Assembly: GCF_033115175.1 (NCBI RefSeq)
Contig: NC_084833.1
Span: 53,344,716-53,408,715 of the forward strand
Reading direction: 5' to 3'
Source of the DNA: Lepus europaeus
Lineage: Eukaryota; Chordata; Mammalia; Lagomorpha; Leporidae
Length of the DNA: 64,000 bases
Numbering within the stretch: the first letter of the stretch is position 1; every line of letters starts with the position of its first letter. The notes beneath the pieces were generated by a model. The model saw nothing but the letters and a program-made list of their open reading frames with translations. It made no database searches and was not told the origin of the DNA. The position numbers and the translations under genes were made by a program. Shown here piece after piece: positions 1-10,607 of this stretch.

Positions 1-58
1 AAGACCTTTCTTTCTGTCTGTCTGTCTGTCTGTCTAACTCTGCCTGTTAAAAAAAAAC
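1..58 (+). repeat. C-SINE 3' tail, cut by window edge
   Basis: The window opens inside the pyrimidine-rich 3' end of a lagomorph C-SINE: a CTTTCTTTCTGTCTGTCTG run, then CTAACTCTGCCTGTTAAAAA. The head lies outside the window. The TCTG run is a small (CTGT)n microsatellite grown from the normal CTCTCTGTCTCT tail. Confidence 0.85.
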
Positions 59-377
59 CCTAGAGTAGACTGAAGTCTAAGAAGCAGTTAGAAGCCCCTG
101 ATCTCTTCTTTTCTTAGTCTCTTCCTGATAAAACACGAAATAATCTCTGGAGAGCGTAAAACAGGGCATATCTGAACTAGAGGGCATCAGGATCACTTAA
201 CTTTGAAGGGTAACCCTATTTGAAACTGGGGAATTAAGTGGAAAACTTCCACATTCTTAGTGATGAGACCCATAATACCCTCTTCTACTCAACACCCAAG
301 TTCATGCTCTCCTCTCAAAAAGATCAGAATTCTTTTCCAGGAAATCAATACAGCACCAGAGAAAATGTGTCACTAGG
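59..377. other. Intronic DNA, no feature recognised
   Basis: This stretch of USP47 intron 1 between a SINE tail and an LTR shows no open frame above background, no repeat family I recognise and no splice-flanked conserved exon. Confidence 0.5.
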
Positions 378-729
378 TGTTATGGTCTGAATGTCTGTGA
401 CCCTCCCAAAATTCCCACAGTGAAGCCTCATCAATATGATGATAGGAAGTGAGGGCCTTTGATTAGATCATAGGGGTAAGCCCTCATGAACAAGATTAGT
501 GCCCTTATGCACCAGGTCCTAAAGAGCAGCCCTGTCCTTTTCTTCTACCAGCTGAGGTCACTGTGTGAAGGCACTGCTCTTTGAATCACAAAGCAAGCTC
601 TCAGCAGATACCAAATCTGACCAAACCCTGATCTTAGACTTTCCAGCATCAAGAACTATCAGCAAAAATGTGGTTTATCTGCTACCTAGCTCGTGATACT
701 TTGTTAAAACAGCCCGAACCATTATGACA
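378..729 (+). repeat. MaLR-type solo LTR (MST/MLT1-like)
   Basis: The element starts TGTTATGGTCTGAATGTCTG and ends near AGCCCGAACCATTATGACA, giving the TG...CA ends of an LTR. Inside are phrases typical of the ERVL-MaLR group, such as GAGGGCCTTTGATTAGATCA and GCCCTCATGAACAAGATTAG. No internal gag/pol sequence follows, so it reads as a solo LTR. Flanking 5-bp repeats are only partly similar (CTAGG and CTGAA), as expected for an old copy. The subfamily name is uncertain. Confidence 0.7.
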
Positions 730-819
730 CTGAAAGTCTGCAAGGAAATTAACCAGACGTATCAACCGACAGGGAAAATAATAATCACCCATTGGCAGAG
801 TTCTCAGCATGTTTTTGTT

Positions 820-1103
820 TTTTCTTAAAGAATATTTACTTATTTATTTGCACAGCACAGTTAGAGAGACAGAGGGAGAGACAGAGATCTTCCACCCACT
901 GGTTTATTCCCCAAATGACCACATCTGGGTCTCCCACTCAGGTGGCAGGGGCCCAAGCACTTGGGCCGTCTTATGCCACTTTCCCAGGTGTATTAGCAGA
1001 GAGTTGAATGGGAAGTGGAGCAGCCAGGACTCAAACCAGTGCTCACATGTGATGCCAGCATCTCAGGCGGCAGCCTAGACCACTACACCACAATGCCAAC
1101 CCT
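820..1103 (-). repeat. C-SINE (AAATAA-tail type), minus
   Basis: Reverse-oriented copy: a tail-derived TTTACTTATTTATTTG, then GTTAGAGAGACAGAGGGAGA, the conserved TCTTCCACCCACTGGTTTAT block, and the head complement ending CACAATGCCAACCCT. Its head end forms part of the TSD of the next SINE, so it was present before that insertion. Confidence 0.9.
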
Positions 1104-1467
1104 CAATTTTTTTTTTTTTTTTGTGACAGGCAGAGTTAGACAGTGAGAGAGACAGAGAGAAAGGTCTTCCTTTTCCATTGGTTCTCCCCCCAAGTGGCTA
1201 CTACGGCCGGTGTGTTATGGCTGGCGCGCTGTGTCGATCCAAAGCCAGGAGCCAGGTGCTTTCTCCTGCTCTTCCATGCAGGTGCAGGGCCCAAGCACTT
1301 GGGCCATCCTCCACTGCCTTCCCGGGCCACAGCAGAGAGCTGGGCTGGAAGAGGAGCAACCGGGACAGAATCCGGAGCCCCAACTGGGACTAGAACCCGG
1401 GGTGCCGACGCCACAGGCAGAGGATTAGCCTAGTGAGCCGCGGAGCCGGCTGCCAACCCTCAATTTT
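1094..1467 (-). repeat. Young C-SINE with 17-bp target-site duplication
   Basis: A poly(T) run and GTGACAGGCAGAGTTAGACA open a near-consensus GC-rich C-SINE in reverse orientation, ending GTGAGCCGCGGAGCCGGC. It is flanked by identical copies of TGCCAACCCTCAATTTT at 1094-1110 and 1451-1467, a direct TSD from L1-machinery insertion. The target was the junction between two older SINEs. Confidence 0.93.
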
Positions 1468-1757
1468 AAAGTTTATTTGAAAGGCAGAGACCCAGATTTC
1501 CCATCTCTGGTTCACTCTTCAAATGTCTGTAACACCTGGGGCTAGGCCAGGTTGAAGCCAGAAGCCAGGAATTCAACCTGGGTCTCTCATGTGAGTGGCA
1601 GAGACCCACGTACCTGAGCCATTACCTGCAGTCTCCCACAGTGTGCACTACCAGGAAGCTGTAATCAGGAGTGAAGCTAGGATTCAGCCCAGGAACTCCA
1701 ATATGGGATGCAGATGTTCCAAGTGGTGTCCTAACCACTACGCCAAATGCCAACCAC
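1464..1757 (-). repeat. Older C-SINE relative, minus
   Basis: Diverged copy with TTTATTTGAAAGGCAGAG, GGTTCACTCTTCAAATG and an end at ACTACGCCAAATGCCAACC. The internal sequence (GAGTGGCAGAGACCCA..., CTCCAATATGGGATGCAGAT) belongs to an older subfamily also seen at 10295, 33580, 53800 and 56549. Confidence 0.8.
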
Positions 1758-1879
1758 CATTCTTTGGCCCTCAGCTTCAGTCTGTATCAGCCCCATCTGT
1801 TCTGAGCACTTGAAGAGTGAAGCAGTTGATGGGAGATCTCAGTCTCTTTCTGCCTTTCAAATAAAATAAAAATAAAATG

Positions 1880-2217
1880 AGGGGCTGGCGTTGTGGTGTA
1901 GTTGGCAAGGCTGGTGCTGGCTGCGGTGCTGGCATCCCACATGGGCACCAGTTCTAGTCCTGGCTGCTTCTCTTCCAATCCAGCTCTCTGCTATGGCCTG
2001 GGAAAGCAGTGGAAAATGGCCTAAGTGCTTGGGCCCTGCACCCGTGTGGGAGACCAGGAAGAGGCTCCTGACGCCTGGCTTCAGATTGGCTCAGCTCTGG
2101 CCACTGAGCCATTTGGGGAGTGAACCAGCAGATAGAAGACTTTTCTCTCTGTTTCTCCCTCTTCCTAGAACTCTACCTCTCAAAAAAAAAGAATAAATAT
2201 TAAAAAAAAAAAAAAAA
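1880..2217 (+). repeat. C-SINE, plus
   Basis: Forward copy starting GGGGCTGGCGTTGTGGTGTA, with GGCATCCCACATGGG, the CCTAAGTGCTTGGGCCCTGC block and a tail of CTACCTCTCAAAAAAAAAG plus a second A run. Its A-rich end directly abuts the next SINE. Confidence 0.88.
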
Positions 2218-2220
2218 GTA

Positions 2221-2552
2221 GGGGCCAGTGCTGTGGTGCAGTGGGTTAACACCCTGGCCTGAGGCGTCGGCATCCCATATGGACACTGGTTCTAGTCCCC
2301 ACTACTCCTCTTCCGATCCAGCTCTCTGCTGTGGCCTGGGATAGCAGTAGAGGATGGCCCAGGTCCTTGGGCCCCTGCACCCATGTGGGAGACTCGGAAG
2401 AAGCTCCTGGCTCCTGGCTTTGGATTGGTACAGCTCCAGCCGTTGCAGCCATCTGGGGAGTGAATCTGCAGATGGAAGACCTCTCTCTCCGTCTCTACCT
2501 CTCTCTGTAATTCTTTCAAATGAATAAAATAAATCTTTAAAAAAATAAATAA
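2221..2552 (+). repeat. C-SINE, plus, head-to-tail with preceding copy
   Basis: Forward copy starting GGGGCCAGTGCTGTGGTGCA and ending TTCAAATGAATAAAATAAAT with an A-rich tail. It sits immediately after the tail of the previous copy, consistent with insertion into that A-rich tail. Confidence 0.92.
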
Positions 2553-2554
2553 GT

Positions 2555-3660
2555 AAATTTAAAATTTAAATTAGCACAGATTTCCAAGGATCAGATATCA
2601 ATATTTCCCAAGAAAGACTACATCCATAAAAAAAATAAAATATATTATTTAAATGTTTTTCAGAAAAAAAGCTAAAAAATTATATATGCTACAGCAGAAA
2701 AAAATCTTAGTATAAGAATTAGAAGATAAAGACAACAGAAATCTACCAGAAAGCATAAAAAAGAAAAATAAATAAATAAATGAAAACAGAAAGAGCAAAA
2801 GGAAAATTAGAGAAACTAGGCAGTAGCCCAACATCTAAACAAGAGTGAAAAAACAGAGAAAACGAAGAATCAAAGGAATTATTCAAGGACATTTTCCAGA
2901 ACTGCTGAGCTAAATCCCAACTGAACAGGACAACTCTGAATCTAGCAGAAAGGATCAAAGCAGAATCATAACCAAGTTACATAATATAGGAATTTCAGAA
3001 CTCTAGAGTCAAAGATTCTCCAAGATTCCAGAGAGGGCAAAAATAGTCTCAAATAGTAAAAAAGGGGGCCAGCGATGTGGTATAGGGGTAAAGCTGCTGA
3101 CTGCAATGCTGGCTTCCCATATGGGTACCAGCTCATGTCCTGGCTCTTCCACTTTCCACTCTAGCTCCCTACTAATAGCCTGAGAAATGCAGCAGAAGAT
3201 GGCTCAAGTGTTTGGCCCCTGCAACCTATGTGGGAGATCTGGAAGAAGCTTCTGGCTCCTAGCTCCTGGCTTTGGCATGACCCAGCCCTGGCTGTTGCAG
3301 TAATTTGGGGAGTGAACCAGCGGATGGAAGATCTCTGTCTCTCAAATAAATAAATAAATCTTTAAAAAAAAATAGTAGCAAAGATTCTTGTAGGCATACA
3401 ATGTCTGCACAACATCGTAAACAACAGAGGAAAGCCTTTGAAATTCTGGAAAAAAATTATTTCCAACCAAGAATTCTCTGTCCAGCTAAACTATCAATTA
3501 AATGAGAGGTGAGACAATTTCAGATATATAAGGTCTTCAAAAGAGTATATCCCCTGCAGAAAGCTACTGAGAGCAGTCCTACAAAATAAGAAACCCAAGC
3601 AAAGACAATGACATTGTATACAGAAACAGGGGCTCCAATACAAGAGCTGAGGGGAATCAT
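2555..3660 (+). repeat. Old L1 fragment, sense, interrupted by a SINE
   Basis: A-rich sense-strand sequence resembles an old L1M element: GACATTTTCCAGAACTGCTG, then GGAATTTCAGAACTCTAGAG. After the SINE at 3063-3372 it resumes with GCCTTTGAAATTCTGGAAAA and AACCAAGAATTCTCTGTCCA, followed by a CCAGCTAAACTATCAATTAA block. No coding capacity remains. The outer limits are uncertain. Confidence 0.65.
3063..3372 (+). repeat. C-SINE inserted in L1, plus
   Basis: Forward copy starting GGGGGCCAGCGATGTGGTAT and ending AAATAAATAAATAAATC plus an A run. Flanks AATAGTAAA (before) and AATAGTAGCAAAG (after) look like an imperfect TSD splitting the L1 fragment. Confidence 0.88.
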
Positions 3661-3817
3661 TGAGATGCTAGTAAAGCAAATCTAACACAAGAGCTGTGTG
3701 CAAATTTTATTAACAAGTTCAGGCGGGAGCAGGTCAGAGGGCCCAGAGTTCCTTACAATTAGACTGGTAGGTTTAAACATAGAAGGATATTTACACACTT
3801 GACAGTTTGAGCTAAAT

Positions 3818-4012
3818 CACTGTTTCTCAACAGTGGCACTACTGGCATTCTTTGTTGTAGGAGGCTGTCCTACGCAGTATAGGATGTTTGGTAGTATACC
3901 TAACTTCCACCTACCAGATGTCAGCAGCACACCCTTTGCTCCCACCTCCAACTCTGTCACCACTTTTCCTCTAAGGAAAAATGGCCCCCAGTTGAGAACC
4001 ATCTGGCTAAAG
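3818..4012 (+). repeat. MER20-like hAT DNA transposon fossil
   Basis: Ends are inverted and of hAT-Charlie type: CTGTTTCTCAACAGTGGCAC on the left, and GTTGAGAACCATCTGG on the right. The interior has TTCTTTGTTGTAGGAGGCTG, TAGGATGTTTGGTAGTATAC and CCACCTACCAGATGTCAGCA, which match my memory of MER20. It is non-autonomous and encodes no transposase. Confidence 0.75.
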
Positions 4013-4570
4013 CAATATGTACACAAAAAAAGAAGCAAGTTAAAAAAAAAAGTTATCTTGGAGAAAACAAAATGTTGTATAGTAAAGGAAAATAATCATA
4101 ATAAACTACACAGTTCAGCTGTGAACAGTTTATAGTCACAGTAGTATAAACTATGAAATATTGATATATCCAACAACTCATGACAATATTGGGAACACTG
4201 GGCAGAGTTGAGAAGTGATCCATGTATGGCTATGGGTAGTGGTAAAGCCTCTTCTACAACTGTGAGAAGACAGCAGATAACAGCTTAAACTGAAGTCAAC
4301 AAGGAGTACTATAAAAATCCAAGTTTGAAGTATGGAGACAAGTATCAAAACAAATGTTCAAAGTGGTTGCCTCTGGGGATCTTGAAAGGAGGGGCAGAGA
4401 GAATTTTCAGAGGACTATTATTTTTGTGAAAAGTTCTACAGAGCTACTTAACATTTATAAATATGTACATGTGTAACTGACAAAAAGTCTTTCGTGGCCT
4501 GACTATCATGGACTAACCATTCCTACTGGTTAAAAAACCACTTTGATTTAGAATCAAACACCTTTCACTT
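4013..4570. other. Intronic AT-rich DNA, nothing recognised
   Basis: A-rich sequence without a clear repeat identity. Parts such as ATTTATAAATATGTACATGTGTAACTG could be further L1 debris, but the match is too weak to call. Confidence 0.4.
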
Positions 4571-5085
4571 TGAGCCGGGTACTTTTTTTTTTTTTTTTTT
4601 AAGATTCATTTGAAAGGCAGAGTTACAGAGAGGCAGAAGCAGAGAGATACAGAGATAGATGGAGGAGAGGGTGTCTTCCATCTGCTGGTTCACTCCCCAA
4701 TTGGCCGCAATGGCTGGACCTGAGCAGAACCAAAGCCAGGAACCAGAAGCTTCTGCCAGGTCTCCCACACGCATACAGGGGCCCAAGGACTTGGGACACC
4801 TTCTACGGCTTTCCCAGGGCATTGTAGAGAGCTGGATCGGAAGCAGAGCAGCTGAGACTAGAACTTGCACCCATATGGGATGCCAGCACTGCAGGCAGAG
4901 GCCTAGCCTGCTGCACCACAGCACCAGCCCTTACATTTATTTTTATTTTATTTGAAAGGCAAAAAGAGACTGAGATCTCCCATCAACTGGTTCACTCTTC
5001 AAATGCTCAGAACAGATGGGGATGGCACTGCAGGTGGTGGTCTTTACCCAATACGTCACAGCGCCGGGCCATGAGCCAGGTACTT
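4571..5085 (-). repeat. Composite of two minus C-SINEs inside one TSD
   Basis: Full-length minus C-SINE (about 4585-4930, ending GCTGCACCACAGCACCAGCC) is followed directly by a second minus copy of only about 140 bp (4933-5070) that keeps its tail and its head end but lacks the middle. The pair is bracketed by TGAGCCGGGTACTT (4571-4584) and TGAGCCAGGTACTT (5072-5085), which differ at one base. The likely order is insertion of the short copy first, then landing of the full copy in its tail. Confidence 0.82.
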
Positions 5086-5226
5086 AACCTCAAGTGTTAG
5101 TTTCTTCATCTGTAAAATGGACAATGAAGAATAATAGCCGCCTTAAAGGACTGCTACAGTCATTCAGATAATACATGTCAACTGCTTAGCATGGCTGAGT
5201 AGCACATAGTTTACAAATAGTACCTG
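5086..5226 (+). repeat. MIR-like fragment, sense
   Basis: TTTCTTCATCTGTAAAATGG is the conserved MIR core phrase; TAATAGCCGCCTTAAAGGAC and ACTGCTTAGCATGGCTGAGT follow in the expected order. An old mammalian SINE piece with no gene function visible. Confidence 0.7.
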
Positions 5227-5579
5227 GGGGGCCCCGTGCTGTGGTGCATCGGGTTAAAGCCCTGCCTGAAGTACCTGCATCCCATGTGGGCACCGGTTCA
5301 AGACCCAGCTGCTTCACTTCCAATCCAGCTCTCTGCTGTGGCCTGGGAAAGCAGTGGAAGATGGCCCAAGTCCTTGGGCCTCTGCACTTGCGTAGGAGAC
5401 CTGGAAGAAGCTCCTGGCTCCTGGCTTCTGGCTCCAGATCAGTGCAACTCTGGCCGTGGCGGTCATCTGGGGAGTGAACCAGCGGATGGAAGACTTCTCT
5501 CTCTCTCTACCTCTCCTCTCTGTGTAACTCTGACTTTCAAATAAATAAATCTTTAAAAAAAAAAAAAAATAGTACCTGG
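5217..5579 (+). repeat. C-SINE with TSD, plus
   Basis: Forward copy from GGGGGGCCCCGTGCTGTGGT to AAATAAATAAATC plus an A run. The TSD ATAGTACCTGG is present at 5217-5227 and 5569-5579. It interrupts the end of a MIR-like fragment. Confidence 0.93.
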
Positions 5580-5728
5580 TATTCAATTAGCAATCACAGA
5601 ATAGTTACAAACATTAATGAAGGTAAGTCATCCGTTTAGATGGTAACTCTAGCAGTTGTGAGGAGTTGTTGGAAGCAGCGTGACCATTTTAGAAGGGATA
5701 ACAACAAATAAGAAAGAAAGAAATTTCA

Positions 5729-5965
5729 GGGGCCAGCCTTGTGGCATATCAGGTTAAGCCACCACCTGCAACGCTGGCATGTCACATGGGTGCTGGTTCA
5801 TGTCCTGGATGCTGCACTTCCAATCCAGTTTCCTGTTGCTGGCCTGGGGAAAACAGCTAAAAATGGACCAAGTGCTTGGGCCCCTGCACCCATATGGGAG
5901 ACCTGGAAGAAGCGTCTGGCTTTGGCGCAGCCCAGTCCCGCTTTTGCAACACAGAGAGTAAAGTT
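5729..5965 (+). repeat. C-SINE, 3'-truncated, plus
   Basis: Head GGGGCCAGCCTTGTGGCATA and body up to CAGCCCAGTCCCGCTTTTGC are present, but the CTCTCTCT/AAATAA tail is missing, so the 3' part was lost by deletion or mutated past recognition. Confidence 0.85.
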
Positions 5966-6037
5966 ACAAGAGGTATTTTCTATATGACGAACTACATGTT
6001 AGAAAAAGGGAGTAAAAAAAAAACAATCCCTAGCAGT

Positions 6038-6336
6038 AGGGTAAGCTGCCACTTGTGATGCCAGCATCCCATAATGTAGCACTGGTTCAAGTACTGGCTA
6101 CTCTTTTTCCAATCCAGTTTCCCTCTAATGGTCTGGAAAAGCAGTGGAAGATGGCCCAAATGTTGAGCCTCTGCCACCCATGTAGGAGATCCTGAGAGTT
6201 CCTGGCTCCTGGCTTCAGCCTGGCACAGTCCTGGCAGCCATTTGGGGAATGAACCAATGGATTTAAAAATCTGTCTCTCCCCTCTCCCCTGTCATTCTGC
6301 CTGTCAAACAAGTAAACAAATAAATAAATCTTTGTT
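6038..6336 (+). repeat. C-SINE, plus
   Basis: Begins in the head at GTAAGCTGCCACTTGTGATG and ends CAAATAAATAAATCTTTG. Several small deletions relative to its relatives suggest an older copy. Confidence 0.87.
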
Positions 6337-7110
6337 TTAAAAAATCCTAACAAAGAGATGGTGATGACACTAACTAAAACAAGAATTAGGTAGGAGGAAG
6401 AAGTGAAAAGGAGAGAAGAAAAATGAGCTGTATACTTCCAATATTTAATTTGTGGGTTCCAGAGTACAATCATATAGAGATCCAACATGCAGGTGGAAAT
6501 CTGAACTTAGAAAAGAGGTCAGGGATAAACATCTAAATAAAGTCAGAGGTTGACACTACACAAATGGATCAGATTACACAAAACAAATGTACAGAGCAAG
6601 AAGATGGGAAAAATAATCATGAACATAAAAAATGATAAGATTGTGTAAATAACTACCAAGAAAACTACAGATCTACAAAAACTATAATCAGCCCAATAAT
6701 CCAGACATCTAGAAACAGCAACTATTAATATTTTAGTGCATTCCTTATTTCCATACATAAACCCCTGAACTGTCCGCTCCTTCCATGACAAAACAGGGAT
6801 CACCTACAACTCTGCATTAAGTTTTTCAGTTTTATAAATGAATGTTTTCTTGAATACTGACTTTCATTAAACACTCTGATTTATTTAAAACACTGATAGG
6901 TATATAACATGGCATACTTGCCTCTTACTGGAAAAGAAAGGCTCCGTTTTTAAGAATCACCAAAAACAAGAATGACCATTTCAGCACATTTCCTCAAGTG
7001 ATTTAATTCGAAGAAACAAAAGCAAAAGACAACTCATTTGATGTGTTCCATAACAGACACTGATGAAGACATTTTAGAAGAAATTAGAAGATAAAAAAAC
7101 AAGTTGTTGA
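6337..7110. other. Intronic DNA, nothing recognised
   Basis: AT-rich USP47 intron sequence with no clear repeat, no exon with splice sites and no long frame of interest. The 86-codon minus frame near 6543-6803 is low-complexity hydrophobic AT-rich translation and is not called as a gene. Confidence 0.4.
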
Positions 7111-7114
7111 TTGT

Positions 7115-7265
7115 CTGGGAATCTCTTAGTATCAATGAGCCTTATATAGCTATGAGGTTGCTGTGTAGCTCAACTGAGTTAACACACACAAAGCACACAT
7201 AACAGTATCTGGCATATAAATAAATGCTCAATAAATACTGATTATAATTATCATCTTTAGATGCC
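7115..7265 (+). repeat. MIR/L2-like 3' piece, sense
   Basis: Contains AGCACACATAACAGTATCTGGCATATAA split over the typical 'cacagtgcctggcacat' position, then ATGCTCAATAAATACTG, the usual end phrase of MIR/L2 3' sequences. Confidence 0.6.
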
Positions 7266-7693
7266 AAAAACCAGTTCCAGATGGAAGAGGTAGTCACTGC
7301 ATGGAGAAGGATGAGAAAATCTGCTGAGATATGGAGTTTACATCTCTATTCTTTTTCTTGCATTTTTCCCATCTACTCCATATTTATATACTCCATGGGC
7401 ACCACTGTTAGTATTGCAAAGTATTACTGTTAAACCATCAATCAATATTACTTTACCTTTAGTTATAAAAGATAGTTGTGACAAGAATAAATTTTTTTTC
7501 TATTCTGTTTCTCCTATATGACGGAGTACAGTAATATGTATAGTGGATCCTCAATAAATGTTAATGTCACAAATTCTTGTAAGGAAACAAAAGAATAAGA
7601 CAACTAAAGAATAAAATAACTAAAATTGGGATAACAATAAAAGGATAAGCTCCCAAAGCCATGATCAACATACCACAGTTTAAAGACACAGAG

Positions 7694-8030
7694 CAGGGGT
7701 GGGCACTGTGGCACAGAGGGTGAACACCCTGGCCTGAAGCACCGGCATCCCATATGGGCGCAGGTTTGAGACCCAGCTGCTCCACTTCCAATCCAGCTTT
7801 CTGTTATGACCTGGGAAAGCAGAGAAGATGGCCCAAGTCCTTGGGCCCCTGCATCCACGTGGGAGACCCGAAAGAAGCTCCTGGCTCCTGGCTTCGGATT
7901 GGCGCAGCTCTGGCCATTGCAGCCATCTGGAGTGGTGAACCAGCAGGTGGAAGAGCTCTCTCTCTGCCTCTCCTCTCTCTGTGTAACTCTGACTTTCAAA
8001 TAAATAAATAAACCAAAAAAAAGAAAAAGA
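7694..8030 (+). repeat. C-SINE, plus
   Basis: Forward copy with CACTGTGGCACAGAGGGTGA, CACCGGCATCCCATATGGGC and the tail CTTTCAAATAAATAAATAAA. Close to consensus, so relatively young. Confidence 0.92.
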
Positions 8031-8102
8031 AAAAAGACACACAGCAGAGTGAAACACTGAGGGGATGTGCTTTGTTGCCTACCACAATGAACAGATCACA
8101 TT

Positions 8103-8443
8103 CTCTTTGCTCTTTTTTTTTTTTTGGCCAGGCAGAGTTAGACAGTGAGAGAGAGAAAGAGAGAAAGGTCTTCCTTCTGTTGGTTCACTTCCCTAATGGC
8201 CACCACAGCTGGTGCTACGACAATCTGAAGCCAGGAGCCAGGTGCTTCCTCCCGGTCTCCCAAGGGACCCAAGCACTTGGTCCATCCTCCACTGCCTTCC
8301 TGGACCACAGCAGAGAGCTGGACTGGAAAAGGAGCAACTGGGACTAGTACCTGGCGCCCCGACCAGGACTATAACCTGGGGTGCCGGTGCCACAGGTGGA
8401 GGATTAGCCAAGTGAGCCACAGCGCCGGCCTCTTTGCTCTTTT
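8103..8443 (-). repeat. C-SINE with TSD, minus
   Basis: Reverse GC-rich type copy (TTTGGCCAGGCAGAGTTAGA ... GTGAGCCACAGCGCCGGCC). The direct flanking repeat CTCTTTGCTCTTTT lies at 8103-8116 and 8430-8443. A second GGACTAGTACC/GGACTATAACC run shows a local internal duplication of the B-box region. Confidence 0.92.
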
Positions 8444-10294
8444 CTGAGTACAATTTAGGGGGAATACTAACAATGCTGCATTACGCCCAAAAGAGAGAAG
8501 TTGAGGATCAGCTAAGGAACTAAGAATGCTCACAACAAAAAACAGAGAAAGTTTTTAGCCCTCTTGCTGTCCTGCTCCATCTTCAATGATGAGAAAACCT
8601 CTGTGAGGGAAAATGCTTGAAAGGCTTCTGTGTCCTCCAGAGGCAACTATCAAGATGAAGGCATGGAGATGTAGACTTCTCTCAACTCAAAGCAACAAAC
8701 AGATCTCTTCTAAGACAAATGTGATCACAGATTATTTACAAAGGCCTCCAGGCAAACACAGAAAGCAGCGTGCCCGGGATGAGGAGGAAAACCTCCAGCA
8801 GAAGACAATTTGGGTAAAATCTAAGTTTCCTTACAACTCCGTAACCACATCAACAAGTATTTTCTCAACATCTGCTCAGGAAAGATGCTGTCTTAGACCT
8901 GTAATATGTACAAAAATGTAAAACAAAGGAGAGAGACACAAAGATTTCTTCAATCAAGGAATTCGTCACTAGTAATATATAAAATGTACATTACAGTTTG
9001 AGAACACAATAGATGTTGCAAAGCACTAGTTATTAATTGTCAAATGAATTCCATGCACATATAAAGATCTGCTGGCTGAGAAATCCTTATGGTTAAAATA
9101 CTCAGAAAAGGCTTTTCAGAATAGGCAAGATATGAGGTACTATTTGAACAATGTGTATGAAGGTTCTGAACATGTAGGTAAGAGAAGTAGGAAAGAGGGT
9201 ACAGCACAAATAAAAGTGAAAAGCAAGTGAGAGAGGAACCTGTTTAGCTACATTAAAAACTTGTTTCATGGGGAAAGAGATAAGCTGGAAAGGCAGGTTG
9301 TGGCCAGAATCAACTATACTGGGGCCTTGAATACCAACCTAAGTAGTTTCAAATTTATCTTGCATACAAGTCTCTGGAGCAACTCTCAACTCCGCTTAAA
9401 GTTTCTGTAACCACAGAAAATGGTGAATAAGTAGCATGGCAAGGTTCCAATACTGACTTTTGAATTTCATGCATTTTCATGTGTGACACAATATTAGTAT
9501 TCTTTTGATTTTTTTCTTCAACAATTTGAAAATGTAAAAATCACACTTAATTAATGGTCCACACCAAAACAGGATGCATGTTAGATTTGTACCATGGGCT
9601 GTGGTCTGTCAACCCCCTAACTATACTAAGTTTCCTTCTTTAGTAGTCATCTAAGGTATATTTGTCATTAAGCTTCAGGGACCACAGTATTATTCAGTCA
9701 ACAACTATACATATCCATACATGCACATACATACATACATACCCCTAAACAAGATTTAAATGTAGTAAGCTGTCAGAGGTTACTGACATAAGAACCTCCC
9801 CCTGCAAAAAACACCCCTCAATACTGTTGATGAAAAGCCATTAAATCAGATGCAATACATTTTTAAATTCAATTTTTAATTCTGCAGTTTATTTCACATA
9901 CTGTATGTACCTGTTACGTGGAAGCATCCGTAAAACACAGTATAACTGAGGAACAGGATCAAGGGGTGGGAGTTCTAGCCTTAGCCCTGCCCTTTTCTCC
10001 TCATCTGTTCCCTAACAATTCACTTTCAATCCTCTGGCAAAAGCCCCTCATCTGTAGAGTTAAGAGGCTTAATTACTAGAGGATCACTATGCTCTCTATT
10101 AGGTTTAGCGCTGGAAGATTCCACTACTACGTAAAAGCACCAGTCAGGGAACATCAAAGACCAACCAAAAGTGATAATTAAGAATACATACACACAGAAA
10201 AGAAAGGCTCTGACTAAACAAGGGTAGGCACACACACCAAACGGGTAGGAAAATGGGCAGAAACATGCAGTATTATCAAAACCCAGGAATGGCT
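8444..10294. other. Intronic unique DNA, mostly featureless
   Basis: About 1.85 kb of intron without recognised interspersed repeats, unusual for this window. It holds a small CATA-type microsatellite near 9711-9743 and a 102-codon plus frame (8613-8921) without recognised homology. I saw no USP47 exon 2 on the minus strand here. Confidence 0.45.
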
Positions 10295-10607
10295 TGCTTA
10301 TTTGTCTTTGAAGGGGCGGGGGAGGGGGGGAGGGAGGGAAAGAGAGAGGGAGGGAGGAGAGAGTGTGAGCTCCTATCAGCTGGTTCACCCCACAATGCCT
10401 GGGACGAATGGGATTTGGCCATGCCAAAACTGGGTTTCCCCTGTGAGAGTAAGGAACCCAATTACTTAATCCCATTACTGCTGCCTCCCAGGGTCTGGAG
10501 AAGTTGTACTTAAGAAGAAACTAGAGTCAGGAGCTAGCGATGCCTATGGAAACCAAGTACTTCAACATGGGATGTGAGCATCTTAACCACTAGGCTAAAT
10601 GTACACC
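10295..10607 (-). repeat. Old C-SINE relative with G-rich tract, minus
   Basis: CTTATTTGTCTTTGAAGG, CAGCTGGTTCACCCCACAAT and the end CTTAACCACTAGGCTAAATG mark an older C-SINE subfamily in reverse. At 10312-10365 the (GA)n tract has become strongly G-rich (GGGGGAGGGGGGGAGGG), giving potential G-quadruplex sequence. Confidence 0.75.

Noticed and set aside
378..729. Endogenous retrovirus with coding potential
   Set aside because: Only an old LTR is present; no internal gag, pol or env sequence is seen here or beside the antisense LTRs at 41290 and 56940.
4565..4955. Many 60-140 codon frames with recurring peptides such as GPSSTAFPGHSRELDWK or SCSTSNPALC
   Set aside because: They are translations of C-SINEs on either strand; the same peptides recur wherever a SINE lies, so they are not a gene family.
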